Shown here in pieces: positions 1 through 7,584 of a DNA stretch of 64,000 bases. The DNA comes from Singulisphaera sp. GP187 (GTDB lineage Bacteria; Planctomycetota; Planctomycetia; Gemmatales; Gemmataceae). The position numbers were made by a program, and so were the translations under genes. Positions within the stretch are counted from its first letter, which is position 1. Each line of letters opens with the position of its first letter. The DNA lies in contig CAMDQN010000012.1 of assembly GCA_945905925.1 (NCBI GenBank), forward strand, positions 1-64,000, read 5' to 3'. The notes beneath the pieces were generated by a model that saw only the letters and a program-made list of their open reading frames with translations, was not told the DNA's origin and did no database searches.

Positions 1-21
1 TGCTTCACCTCGCGTGAAGCA
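1..21. repeat. Short hairpin at window edge
   Basis: TGCTTCA and TGAAGCA form a perfect 7-bp inverted repeat around a 7-nt loop. It may be the terminator of a gene that ends left of the window. No T-run follows, so this role is a guess. Confidence 0.35.
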
Positions 22-126
22 ACGACACATGGCGTGTGCCTACTACTTTTGAATTCTGCCGTCGGCGCAAGAACCGGATAGCGGCCCCGCCCGCCCCTCG
101 CGTATCGTGCGTGCGGAGGTGTTGCG

Positions 127-963
127 ATGCCGAGCGCTGATCCCGATACCGTTTCGCTCGTCTGCGAGCTGTGCGACTACATTCGCACCCATCTCGAAAC
201 ACCTCTCACGCTCGCGCACCTGGGCGAGCAAGCGGGCCTCAGTCCGGCGCACCTCCAGCGGGTGTTCAAGCGGGTCGTCGGTCTCAGTCCGCGCCGGTTC
301 GCTGATGCGTGCCGGCTGAACCTGCTCAAATCAAAACTGAAAGAGAGGGACTCTGTGACCACCGCGATGACGGCCGCCGGCTACGGGTCGAGCAGTCGGC
401 TCTACGAGCGCGCCGCGGACCAACTCGGCATGACACCGGGCCAGTACCAGAAGGGCGGGCCGGTCGCCATCCGCTTCACGACCGCGAAGTGCGCGCTCGG
501 CCGCGTTCTGTTGGCCGCGACGCAGAAAGGCATCTGCTGGTTGAGTTTCGCCGACACCGACAAGGACGCGGAAGCCGCGCTCCACGCCGAGTTCCCTAAG
601 GCGGATGTTTCGCGCGCCAGCGCCGAACTCGAGCCGTGGCTTGCGGAGCTCGAACGCCACCTCAAAGGCGAACAACCACACCTCGACCTTCCGCTCGACG
701 TGCGTGCCACCGCGTTCCAGCGCCGCGTGTGGGACGCGCTGCTCGCCATCCCCTACGGCGAAACGCGGAGCTACAAGGAGGTCGCGGAGGCAATCGGGGC
801 GCCGACTGCGGCTCGAGCCGTGGCCCGCGCGTGCGCCACCAACCCGGTCGCGGTGATCGTGCCATGTCACCGCGTCATCGGCACCGACGGCAAACTGCAC
901 GGCTACGCTGGCGGCCTCCACCGGAAGAAGAAACTGCTGGCGTTGGAAGATAAGAAGGACTAA
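127..963 (+). CDS. Ada-like AraC-HTH / O6-methylguanine-DNA methyltransferase
   Basis: This is a two-domain DNA repair protein of 278 aa. Residues about 8-100 are an AraC-type helix-turn-helix region ending in the usual GMTPGQYQ pattern. Residues about 115-272 are an alkylguanine transferase domain with the suicide-cysteine motif PCHRVIG (Cys about 247), which accepts the alkyl group from O6-alkylguanine. The N-terminal zinc-binding AdaA domain of E. coli Ada (phosphotriester sensor) is absent. The HTH therefore lacks the known methylation switch, and whether the protein regulates anything is open. The ATG is preceded by GGAGG at good spacing. The TAA stop lies in the left end of a long palindrome. 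Confidence 0.93.
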   Translation: MPSADPDTVSLVCELCDYIRTHLETPLTLAHLGEQAGLSPAHLQRVFKRVVGLSPRRFADACRLNLLKSKLKERDSVTTAMTAAGYGSSSRLYERAADQLGMTPGQYQKGGPVAIRFTTAKCALGRVLLAATQKGICWLSFADTDKDAEAALHAEFPKADVSRASAELEPWLAELERHLKGEQPHLDLPLDVRATAFQRRVWDALLAIPYGETRSYKEVAEAIGAPTAARAVARACATNPVAVIVPCHRVIGTDGKLHGYAGGLHRKKKLLALEDKKD

Positions 964-1110
964 CTACAGAGAGGGTCCCCGCCTGTGGGGCAAGAGAGTA
1001 CAGAGAGAAGACCAACACCGAGAAGACAAGAACTTGTTGTTGAACTGTTTTCTCTGCCTTTAGCTTCCTCTGTGTTCTCTTGCCCGCAGGCGGGGACCTC
1101 TCTGTGGTTA
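961..1110. repeat. Long intergenic palindrome, CACAGAGA word class
   Basis: The left arm TAACTACAGAGAGGGTCCCC is mirrored by a right arm ending GGGGACCTCTCTGTGGTTA, so this is an imperfect inverted repeat of about 45-bp arms. The outer end includes the TAA of the Ada-like gene. Related words occur at about 7.4, 14.8, 23.5, 55.3 and 59.2 kb. Confidence 0.85.
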
Positions 1111-1130
1111 ATCCTTCTTCGGGGGTTTTC

Positions 1131-2066
1131 ATGTCCGACGTGCGCGACGACAACCTGCCGCCGAACTTCCTCATCCCGGTCGGGTCGCAGGTCGTGCTGC
1201 GTTACGACCGCCGCGTGCCGAGTACCGACATTACGAAGCCCGCCGGCACCGTCGGCGAGGTGGTCGAAACGCCCGCGTCCAACGACCGCCCGTACCTCGT
1301 GCGGTTCCTCGATGGCGTTTCGTTCCGCTTGAAGTTCGGCGAGCTGCTCGTGCGCCGCAGCGACCACACCGTCGAAGCCACCGCGACCGCCGGGCCAGAC
1401 GTGTCCGCGTTCGTGGTCCTTCGCGTGCTGCTCGGATCACGCGCGTTCGGTTTGGCGACGGAGTCTTCGGACGAGGACCGGCGCGGCGTGTTCCTGCCGC
1501 CGGCAGACTGGCACTGGTCGCTTACCAAACCGCCTGAACAAGCCGAGTTCTTCAGCGAGGGCGTGGAAGAGGTCGATTGGGAGATCGAGAAGTTTGTGCG
1601 GCTCGCGCTTCAGGCGAACCCGAACATCCTCGAAACGCTCTGGTCGCCGGTCGTGCTGCACATCGACGAAACCGGTGAGGCGCTGCGAGCCGTTCGCACC
1701 GCGTTCTTGTCGCGGCACCTGTACCGCACGTACTCGGGATATGTGCTGTCCCAGTTCCGGCTGATGAAACGCGGGTTCGCGACCGACCGCCGGTACAAGC
1801 CGAAGTACGCGATGCACCTGATCCGTCTGTTGCACAGCGGTATTCGCGCGATGCGTGACGGCGACATTCAGGTGGATGTGGGCGAGCACCGCGACGAGTT
1901 GCTCGCGATCCGCCGCGGGGAAGTGCCGTTCGAGCAAATGGAAGCTCGTGCGCTGGAGTTGGACCGCGTGTTTCAGGAAGCGTTCGCGAATACGAAACTA
2001 CCGGAGAAGCCGGACACGGAGCGCGCCAACCGGTTCCTCATTGCGGCGCGAAGGAGACGCGTGTAG
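1131..2066 (+). CDS. RlaP-type predicted nucleotidyltransferase
   Basis: Residues about 100-135 carry the Pol-beta-type nucleotidyltransferase signature: GSRAFGLAT, then SDEDRRGV with the metal-binding D-x-D. That matches the COG3541/RlaP ('RNA repair pathway DNA polymerase beta family') proteins. The rest is helical and matches the usual C-terminal part, including a KPKYAMHLIRLL stretch. The first 70 residues form a separate small beta-rich region. The substrate is unknown; nucleotide transfer to RNA or protein is inferred from the family. I chose the ATG at 1131 because the track's earlier start lies inside the palindrome. No RNA-ligase partner gene is adjacent. Confidence 0.82.
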   Translation: MSDVRDDNLPPNFLIPVGSQVVLRYDRRVPSTDITKPAGTVGEVVETPASNDRPYLVRFLDGVSFRLKFGELLVRRSDHTVEATATAGPDVSAFVVLRVLLGSRAFGLATESSDEDRRGVFLPPADWHWSLTKPPEQAEFFSEGVEEVDWEIEKFVRLALQANPNILETLWSPVVLHIDETGEALRAVRTAFLSRHLYRTYSGYVLSQFRLMKRGFATDRRYKPKYAMHLIRLLHSGIRAMRDGDIQVDVGEHRDELLAIRRGEVPFEQMEARALELDRVFQEAFANTKLPEKPDTERANRFLIAARRRRV

Positions 2067-2078
2067 CCGCTCGCGGCT

Positions 2079-2621
2079 TCATACCCTCTCGATCAACGAT
2101 TGCGTTTTCACGACAGCGAATTCGTCGGGGAATGTGTGGAACGCGTTCACACTCAGGCACCGCGGGAGCGATTCGACGATGACCACGCCGAGTGGTGACA
2201 GCCCAACGCGGTTGTTCTCCCGGCAGTGGAACACCAGCCCTTTGCGCGTGCCGTCGGCGAGCAGTTCCGCGTGGACGTGGACGAACTGCTCCGGTTCCAG
2301 CACCTCGAGTTGCGTCGCCACGTGATATCGCACGCCGGGGAACTCGGTGTGCCCGCGCTGTCCGCGGTCGAACCGATGCGTGAGCCGTAGCCCCGCGTCT
2401 GGTAACTCCCCACTCGCCAACGCAATCACTTCTTCCAGGTGCGCGCCCGATTCTGACCAACTGAGTGTGTGCCCGGTCCGAGTCAGCCGGACCGTGAGTT
2501 TCGCGCCGTCGCCGTCCACGGTCCGAGTGGCAACCGCCTCGAACAGTTCGGGGTGCAATGGCCGGTCGTACAACCGAAACACGATCTCCGCGACGCGCGG
2601 TCGCACCAGAGAGACACTCAT
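2079..2621 (-). CDS. DUF2617 family protein
   Basis: A soluble protein of about 180 aa that resembles DUF2617 proteins of planctomycetes and actinobacteria. The start MSVSLVRPRVAEIVFRLYDRPLHPELF is typical of that family, and I recognise it by that pattern only. No catalytic motif is obvious and the function is unknown. I prefer the inner ATG at 2621 because GAGG lies 7 nt upstream; the track start at 2627 adds two residues. The gene converges on the RlaP-type gene with only 12 bp between the stop codons. Confidence 0.75.
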   Translation of the reverse strand: MSVSLVRPRVAEIVFRLYDRPLHPELFEAVATRTVDGDGAKLTVRLTRTGHTLSWSESGAHLEEVIALASGELPDAGLRLTHRFDRGQRGHTEFPGVRYHVATQLEVLEPEQFVHVHAELLADGTRKGLVFHCRENNRVGLSPLGVVIVESLPRCLSVNAFHTFPDEFAVVKTQSLIERV

Positions 2622-2670
2622 TCGCATTCCTCATCGAGTGAGGAATTATAACGGGTCCCCGGAAAAACAG

Positions 2671-2696
2671 GAACGGGAGCCAAGTGACTCCCGTTC
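2671..2696 (-). terminator. Rho-independent terminator of the GCHG-repeat gene
   Basis: GAACGGGAG and CTCCCGTTC pair around an 8-nt loop. Read on the minus strand the stem is followed by CTGTTTTTCC, a short T-run, 22 nt past the stop of the GCHG-repeat gene. Confidence 0.75.
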
Positions 2697-2718
2697 GTGC
2701 GTCGTTCCAGATCGTTAC

Positions 2719-3081
2719 TTACCGGCCGTGGCAGCCGCCCTTCTTCTTGAAGAGGCCGTCGCCGTCGCGGAGACCGAGGAACCCGCCGCCGTGGCAACCC
2801 GTGCTCGCGGCGTGGCCACTGCAACCGGTCGGGGCCTTAGCGGCCGGAGCGACCGGAGCGGCCGGAGCGGCCGGAGCAGCCACCACGGTCCCGGTGCAAC
2901 CGGCCGGCGTGCCGTGGCAGCCGCCCTTCTTCTTGAAGAGGCCGTCGCCGTCGCGAAGACCCAGGAACCCGCCGCCGTGGCAACCCGTGCTGGCGACGGT
3001 GCCGTGGCACCCGCCCTTGTCCCCGAAGCTGGACATGTCACCGCCCGAAGTAGCCGCGACCATCAGAACAACGCTGTACAT
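2719..3081 (-). CDS. Small GCHG-repeat protein, MYSVVLM-type
   Basis: A 120-aa protein rich in Gly, Cys and Ala, starting MYSVVLMVAATSG. The block STGCHGGGFLGLRDGDGLF...GGCHG occurs twice almost unchanged, separated by an Ala/Pro/Val linker, and a partial third GCHG lies near the N-terminus. Short proteins starting MYSVVLM with Cys/Gly repeats are common in Gemmata-type genomes and have no known role. The paired C-H residues could bind metal or haem, but no CXXCH is present. The ATG has GGGAGGG 8 nt upstream, and a terminator follows the stop, so it is probably a single-gene transcript. Confidence 0.8.
   Translation of the reverse strand: MYSVVLMVAATSGGDMSSFGDKGGCHGTVASTGCHGGGFLGLRDGDGLFKKKGGCHGTPAGCTGTVVAAPAAPAAPVAPAAKAPTGCSGHAASTGCHGGGFLGLRDGDGLFKKKGGCHGR
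2726..2805. repeat. 80-bp direct repeat, copy 1 (in GCHG gene)
   Basis: This nearly matches 2912-2991, with only two or so base differences, and encodes the repeated protein block. The low divergence even at third positions suggests a recent duplication or gene conversion. Confidence 0.9.
2912..2991. repeat. 80-bp direct repeat, copy 2 (in GCHG gene)
   Basis: The partner of 2726-2805. Confidence 0.9.
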
Positions 3082-3472
3082 CTCGAAGCCCTCCCGATTC
3101 CGCCTCGTGTGCGATCGGCTCTCGGTCGCGGCTCCGTGTCCGCGACAGAACGAAAACCGGTTTTTTCGCGCCTGGTTACCGCCTGTGAGGGAGCTCTAAC
3201 CAAGTGAGGCGGGTGAATCCGTGTATAGGGGATGGTAGATTGAGGGTAAATGGGAGTCAACGGTAAATTGAGACACTTGGGATATTAGGGTGGTACGACG
3301 ACAACGGTTGTACAGCCCGCTCCTGAACTCCCTACACACGGGGGAAATGCCGGTGGCGCGACCGCGGGCCGGTCGGCACCAACGCTGACCCCCCAAACGG
3401 GGTTATCACCTCCGGTGTAGCCCGCCGATGGATGGAGTACCTTCCGCGCCGCACCGTCGAACGAGGGCCGTC
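3082..3472. promoter_or_regulatory. Divergent intergenic region, AT-richer core
   Basis: About 390 bp separate two divergent genes. The segment around 3220-3310 is clearly less GC-rich than the surroundings and has TATAGGGGATGGTAGATT-like sequence, which fits a double promoter region. I cannot assign specific -35/-10 boxes. No supported ORF is present. Confidence 0.4.
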
Positions 3473-4834
3473 ATGGACCGGGACGCAGTACCCGCCGCCG
3501 AGTCAGTCTCCGAAGTCGTGCCGCCGCTGGAATGGCTTTTCGTCCGCAAGGTCGGGTTCGTCGGCTTGGGGATGCTCGCGGGTGCTGCGGTTCTGGCGCT
3601 GGTGGCGACCGCAATGGGGTCGCCGCCGTGGGTGATTCACACCGCGAGGCTCTGGCTCGTTTTCGTCGGGGTGATCACGGTGGGTTCCGCCGTGTCGATG
3701 CGCCCGGACCTGTGGCAAACCTGGGCGATCGGGGCCGGAGCGGGGTTGCTCGCGGTGGCTGGCACTCCGGCCCACTGGGACTCGTTTCGGCTGCTGTTCG
3801 GGGTGTTCACCGCGGTGTCGCTCGCGTGGACGCTGACCCTTCTCGCACCGTGGCAATACCGGTTGCCGATCCTCAGCGCGGCCCTGCTGTTTCACTTCAC
3901 CGGTATTTTCTTCGCCACGACCACCCCGCCCCCGACGCCGTGGGTGACCGAGCAGATGTATACCCGTGTGTACAACCCGTATCTGCAGTTCATCTACATG
4001 CGGAACGCGTACCACTTCTACTCGCCCGAACCGGGGCCGGCGAGCGTGATCGTTTGTTTGCTGAAGACCGAAACCGGGACCGACGCCCAGGGGAAGAAGC
4101 AGTACGACACGCGCTGGTATGTGCTGCCGAAGCGCCCGTCCGACGTGAAGGATCCGCTCGGACTGACGTACTACCGGCGGCTGTCGATCACGGAGCAACT
4201 GGCGCGGGCGTCGCCGGGGCTGGTCCAGGGAACGCACGCCGCCGAGCGGGCCGAACTACTCCCGCGCCGGCAGGCGGTCACGTACCTCATCCCGACAAAC
4301 CCCGGCGAGGAATTGGTGACTCAGTACCGACTCCCGGACCCGACGGTCATGCGGTTCATCCTGCCGTCGTACGCGTCGCACATCATCCTGGAAAACACGG
4401 ACCGGGAGAGCGCGGGCAAGACGACGGTGAAGATCTACCGGCTCGAGCACCAGACGCTGAACGTGGAGGCGTTCGTCAACCCGCGGAACCGGTCCGGCGC
4501 GATCGCCAGCGCGTATCACCCCTCGACCTACCGCCCGTACTTCCTGGGCGAGTACGGGTTCGTTTCGGACCCGAACAGGCCCGGTTCGACGCGCATCGAA
4601 CTGTTGCACTCCCAGGAACCGCTGCTCTACTGGCTCGTGCCCATCACCTCGCGCCAGGGCTTCGTCGGCCCGGACAAGCGGGACTTCGTTGACAACCTGT
4701 CGATCCACGCCTTGTTCAACGTGATCGAAACCGGAGAGCGGAACGAGCGGGGCCAGCCGGTCGAGTTCGGCGAGCGCCATGTGGACGACAAGAAGTACCG
4801 CGACCGTGTGTTCGACTGGGACCAACTGCGCTGA
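3473..4834 (+). CDS. Conserved membrane protein upstream of HTTM protein
   Basis: I do not recognise the family. The protein has about 453 aa. Residues about 25-145 contain four to five hydrophobic helices, and the remaining 300 residues are soluble and rich in Tyr, Pro and charged residues. The soluble part probably lies outside the membrane. The ATG at 3473 (MDRDAVPAAE) has GAGGG 7 nt upstream, so I prefer it to the track start at 3428. The gene is co-directional with the HTTM gene 160 bp downstream, and a palindrome lies in the gap. The pairing suggests that the two work together, for example in the same membrane process. Confidence 0.75.
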   Translation: MDRDAVPAAESVSEVVPPLEWLFVRKVGFVGLGMLAGAAVLALVATAMGSPPWVIHTARLWLVFVGVITVGSAVSMRPDLWQTWAIGAGAGLLAVAGTPAHWDSFRLLFGVFTAVSLAWTLTLLAPWQYRLPILSAALLFHFTGIFFATTTPPPTPWVTEQMYTRVYNPYLQFIYMRNAYHFYSPEPGPASVIVCLLKTETGTDAQGKKQYDTRWYVLPKRPSDVKDPLGLTYYRRLSITEQLARASPGLVQGTHAAERAELLPRRQAVTYLIPTNPGEELVTQYRLPDPTVMRFILPSYASHIILENTDRESAGKTTVKIYRLEHQTLNVEAFVNPRNRSGAIASAYHPSTYRPYFLGEYGFVSDPNRPGSTRIELLHSQEPLLYWLVPITSRQGFVGPDKRDFVDNLSIHALFNVIETGERNERGQPVEFGERHVDDKKYRDRVFDWDQLR

Positions 4835-4843
4835 GTACGGTCT

Positions 4844-4973
4844 GACCCACCCCCGGCCGCTCCCTGCAGGGAGCGGCGCTCGCTACGCTCGCGGACTGTC
4901 GCGCTGTTGTCCCGCGAGCGCCAGCGAGCAGATTCTTTCTCCCCTCCCTGCAGGGAGGGGCCGGGGGTAGGTC
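4844..4973. repeat. Long intergenic palindrome, CCCTCCCTGCAGGGAGGG class
   Basis: The left GACCCACCCCCGGCCGCTCCCTGCAGGGAGC mirrors the right CTCCCTGCAGGGAGGGGCCGGGGGTAGGTC. Each arm also contains its own small CCCTGCAGGG palindrome. The centre has a second inverted pair, CGCTCGC...GCGAGCG. Confidence 0.8.
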
Positions 4974-4995
4974 TCTTCAGGGAGTGAGATTCGCT

Positions 4996-6897
4996 ATGGC
5001 TTCTGAGTTGACGCCCATCACCGCGCCCGAACCCGCGTACAAGTCCCCGTGGCAGCGGTGGACCGGGTTCTGGTTCCCGGCCGCGGATCCGACCACGCTC
5101 GGCTTCATCCGCATCACGACCGGGTTGCTGGTGTTGTACATCCACCTCTCGTACAGCGTGGATCTGCAACAGTTCTTCGGTAAGCACGCGTGGTATGCGT
5201 CCGCCTACATCGAACGCGAGCGGGCCGAGTACCCGTGGCAGGCGTCACCGGTTCTGAACTGGGATCCGCAGTCGGTGATGCCCGCCCGGTTGCCGGAGTT
5301 TCAGCACCGGCGCAAGGCCGTCCTCGATTTCATCCGCGCGCTGCCCGAGGACGAGGCGAATCGCAAGCGGGCGCTGGAATTCCTCCGGCGCATCAGCGCG
5401 AGCGACAGCTCGGAGAACCCCGTTTACGCGCTGAACTGGCTCCAGGACATGCAGACGTTCCCGGAACGCCGCGAGCGATACCTGGCCGTGCTGACCAGTG
5501 AGGAGGCGCCGAAGGTGGTGCCGGACCAGCCGGCCACCCCGCCCCCACCGCCTTTCATCGCCGCGCTCCCCGTGGGCGAGCGCAAACAGGTCGCCGACGA
5601 GGTTCGCGCGTTCTGGGACGTACTCCCGGACAACCGCGCCGACAACACCGCGCGGGCCTACATCCTCAACCACTTCGTTGAGATCGTACCTGAGGTCCGG
5701 CGCGCGCTCGTCGAGTTCCTGTACACGCTCCCGACCGACCCGGCGCAGCGCGCGAAGAAGATCGAGTACCTCGAATACTGGAACAACGAACCCGAGAAGA
5801 CGATTCAAACTGGGCACAACATCTTTTCCGTCTGGTTCCACGTCTCCGACCCGACGCAGATGGCGCTGATCCACACCGCCATTTTGCTCGTGATGGTGCT
5901 GTTCACGGTCGGGCTGTTCACGCGGGTCACGTCGGTGATCGTGTGGCTCGCGGTGCTCACCTACGTCCACCGAACCCAGCAGATTCTGTTCGGGATGGAC
6001 ACGATGATGAACATCCTGCTGTTCTACCTGATGATCGGGAACAGCGGGGCGGCACTCTCGCTGGATCGGCTCATCGCGCGGTATCGCGCGGTCCGCGCGA
6101 GCCTGCGCCGCACGGGCACGGTCGACCCCCAGACGCAAACGTTCCTGGCCGCCCCGTTGCCGTCCCGCAGTGCCGGGTTCGCGCTCAGGTTGATCCAGGT
6201 TCACTTCTGTTTCATCTACATGGCATCGGGGCTCGCAAAGCTGAAAGGCAACGGGTGGTGGGACGGGCGCGCCGTGTGGGACGTGATGGTGAACCCGGAG
6301 TTCACTCTGATGCAGTACGAGTGGTATGAAAAGACGCTGCGGGCGCTGGCCCGCATCAAGCCCCTCTATTACGCGATGACCGCGTTGGGCGTGTGGTTCA
6401 CGTTGTTCATCGAGATCGCGGGACCGTTCCTGCTGTGGACCCGGTTGCGGTGGCTCATCATCCTCCTGGCGACCGCGATGCACGCGATCATCGGCGTGAT
6501 AATGGGGCTGAACCTGTTCGAGTTGCTGATGATCGTGATGGTGCTCGCGTTCCTGCCGGACTTCGTAATCCGCGACCGCCTGCGGGGCGGATTGAGTTTG
6601 CCGAAGGTGAGATTCGCGTTCACCGCAGCATCGGCGCGAGCCGCGGCGCTGGCTGTGGCCGCCGACACCGATGGCCAGGTCACGCTCGTGCCCGACTCGG
6701 CCCTCGGGTCGCCGGTCCTGACCGACGCGACCGGTGACAAGCACGCCGGGGCGGGTGGGGTGACGGCGCTCTTCAGGTCCGTGCGACTGCTCGCTCCTTT
6801 CGCCTTCGTGTTGTGGATCCCCGGCGTGCGAAATCAGTTGGCGAAGTGGCTGTTCCCGACCTCGTTGGAAGGGAAGGGTTCGGAAGAGAAGGGGTGA
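4996..6897 (+). CDS. HTTM domain membrane protein
   Basis: A 633-aa multi-pass protein. The N-terminal part reads PTTLGFIRITTGLLVLYIHLSY, and later segments (GLFTRVTSVIVWLAVLTY, YLMIGNSGAALSLDRL, IYMASGLAKLKG..WWDG) match the HTTM family, which is related to vitamin-K-dependent gamma-carboxylase membrane regions. A soluble insert of about 190 aa between the first helices is longer than usual. The bacterial HTTM function is not established. I chose ATG 4996, with GGGAG upstream, over the GTG at 4984. The last codons (GSEEKG, stop) lie inside the following palindrome. Confidence 0.85.
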   Translation: MASELTPITAPEPAYKSPWQRWTGFWFPAADPTTLGFIRITTGLLVLYIHLSYSVDLQQFFGKHAWYASAYIERERAEYPWQASPVLNWDPQSVMPARLPEFQHRRKAVLDFIRALPEDEANRKRALEFLRRISASDSSENPVYALNWLQDMQTFPERRERYLAVLTSEEAPKVVPDQPATPPPPPFIAALPVGERKQVADEVRAFWDVLPDNRADNTARAYILNHFVEIVPEVRRALVEFLYTLPTDPAQRAKKIEYLEYWNNEPEKTIQTGHNIFSVWFHVSDPTQMALIHTAILLVMVLFTVGLFTRVTSVIVWLAVLTYVHRTQQILFGMDTMMNILLFYLMIGNSGAALSLDRLIARYRAVRASLRRTGTVDPQTQTFLAAPLPSRSAGFALRLIQVHFCFIYMASGLAKLKGNGWWDGRAVWDVMVNPEFTLMQYEWYEKTLRALARIKPLYYAMTALGVWFTLFIEIAGPFLLWTRLRWLIILLATAMHAIIGVIMGLNLFELLMIVMVLAFLPDFVIRDRLRGGLSLPKVRFAFTAASARAAALAVAADTDGQVTLVPDSALGSPVLTDATGDKHAGAGGVTALFRSVRLLAPFAFVLWIPGVRNQLAKWLFPTSLEGKGSEEKG

Positions 6898-6979
6898 AGG
6901 GTGAAGGGGAGAAGGGGAGGGAAGACAAAGACAATGCGCTCGTGTCTTTGTCTTCCCTCCCCTTCTCCCCTTCTCTTCC
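6882..6979. repeat. Long intergenic palindrome, AGAAGGGG word class
   Basis: GGAAGAGAAGGGGTGAAGGG... mirrors ...CCTTCTCCCCTTCTCTTCC, with inner arms GGGAAGACAAAGACA/TGTCTTTGTCTTCCC. The HTTM gene's TGA and last five codons are inside the left arm. The same class occurs at 28041-28120. Confidence 0.88.
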
Positions 6980-7001
6980 AAAGGGGATATACTGTGCGAA
7001 T

Positions 7002-7035
7002 CCGCGACCGGTCGCCCTCCGGCGGGCGGTCGCGG
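7002..7035. promoter_or_regulatory. Hairpin in the leader of the DUF3467 gene
   Basis: CCGCGACC and GGTCGCGG form a perfect 8-bp stem, with a further GCCC/GGGC pair inside. A TATACT that could serve as a -10 box lies 11 nt before it. The hairpin would lie in the 5' leader of the downstream gene. Function unknown. Confidence 0.4.
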
Positions 7036-7063
7036 AGCACACTTTTCCTTTCAGGAGTCGCTA

Positions 7064-7408
7064 ATGGCCGACGAAGTGAAGCCCGCTGCGCAACCTCAGC
7101 AACAGGTTCAGATCCCGGTTGACGTGACGAACCGGGAGACGGTGTACGCGAACTTCGTTCAAGCACACCTGAACGCGGACGAGGTGTATCTGGAGTTGGG
7201 TACGTTCTCGCAGGTGGTAACGCCGGCCGGACCGGACCCGATCGTGTTGACGCACCGGGTCATCATGAACTTCGTGACCGCGAAGCGCCTGGCCGATCTG
7301 TTGAAGCGCGCGGTGGCTCAGCATGAGCAGATGTTCGGCGCGGTGGAACTGGATCCGAACCGCCGTCTCCGCGTCCCGCAGCAGCCCCCGCGCCCGCCCG
7401 GCACGTGA
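7064..7408 (+). CDS. DUF3467 protein
   Basis: A 114-aa protein that fits DUF3467: YANFVQAHLNADEVYLELG, then LTHRVIMNFVTAKRLADLLKRAV and a C-terminal FG element. The family is widespread and its role is not known. The first 15 residues are Pro/Gln-rich, and the Pro-rich tail is probably disordered. AGGAG stands 7 nt before the ATG. It sits alone between two palindromes and is probably its own transcript. Confidence 0.88.
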   Translation: MADEVKPAAQPQQQVQIPVDVTNRETVYANFVQAHLNADEVYLELGTFSQVVTPAGPDPIVLTHRVIMNFVTAKRLADLLKRAVAQHEQMFGAVELDPNRRLRVPQQPPRPPGT

Positions 7409-7423
7409 GATCGGCAGAGGGCC

Positions 7424-7567
7424 GAAAGGCAGTATTAACCACAGAGTCACAGAGAATACTGAGAGAAGACAAAAGACCGAGAGGAACAGAAGAATTGAAT
7501 TCTGTCTTTCTTTGCCTTTGGTTTTCTCTCTGTGCTCTCTGTGCCTCTGTGGTTAATACTGCCTTTC
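7424..7567. repeat. Long intergenic palindrome, CACAGAGA class
   Basis: GAAAGGCAGTATTAACCACAGAG mirrors CTCTGTGGTTAATACTGCCTTTC. The same outer word (GAAAGGCAGTATT) recurs at 59160. It lies between convergent genes. Confidence 0.9.
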
Positions 7568-7584
7568 CTCTTATTGCTCTCTTT

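Noticed and set aside
2719-3081. GCHG-repeat gene as a RiPP precursor
   Set aside because: No modification enzyme or transporter is adjacent, the length and the linker do not fit, and a terminator isolates the gene.
5245-6981. 578-aa minus-strand ORF
   Set aside because: A shadow of the HTTM gene, rich in His, Arg and Gln with no recognisable motif.
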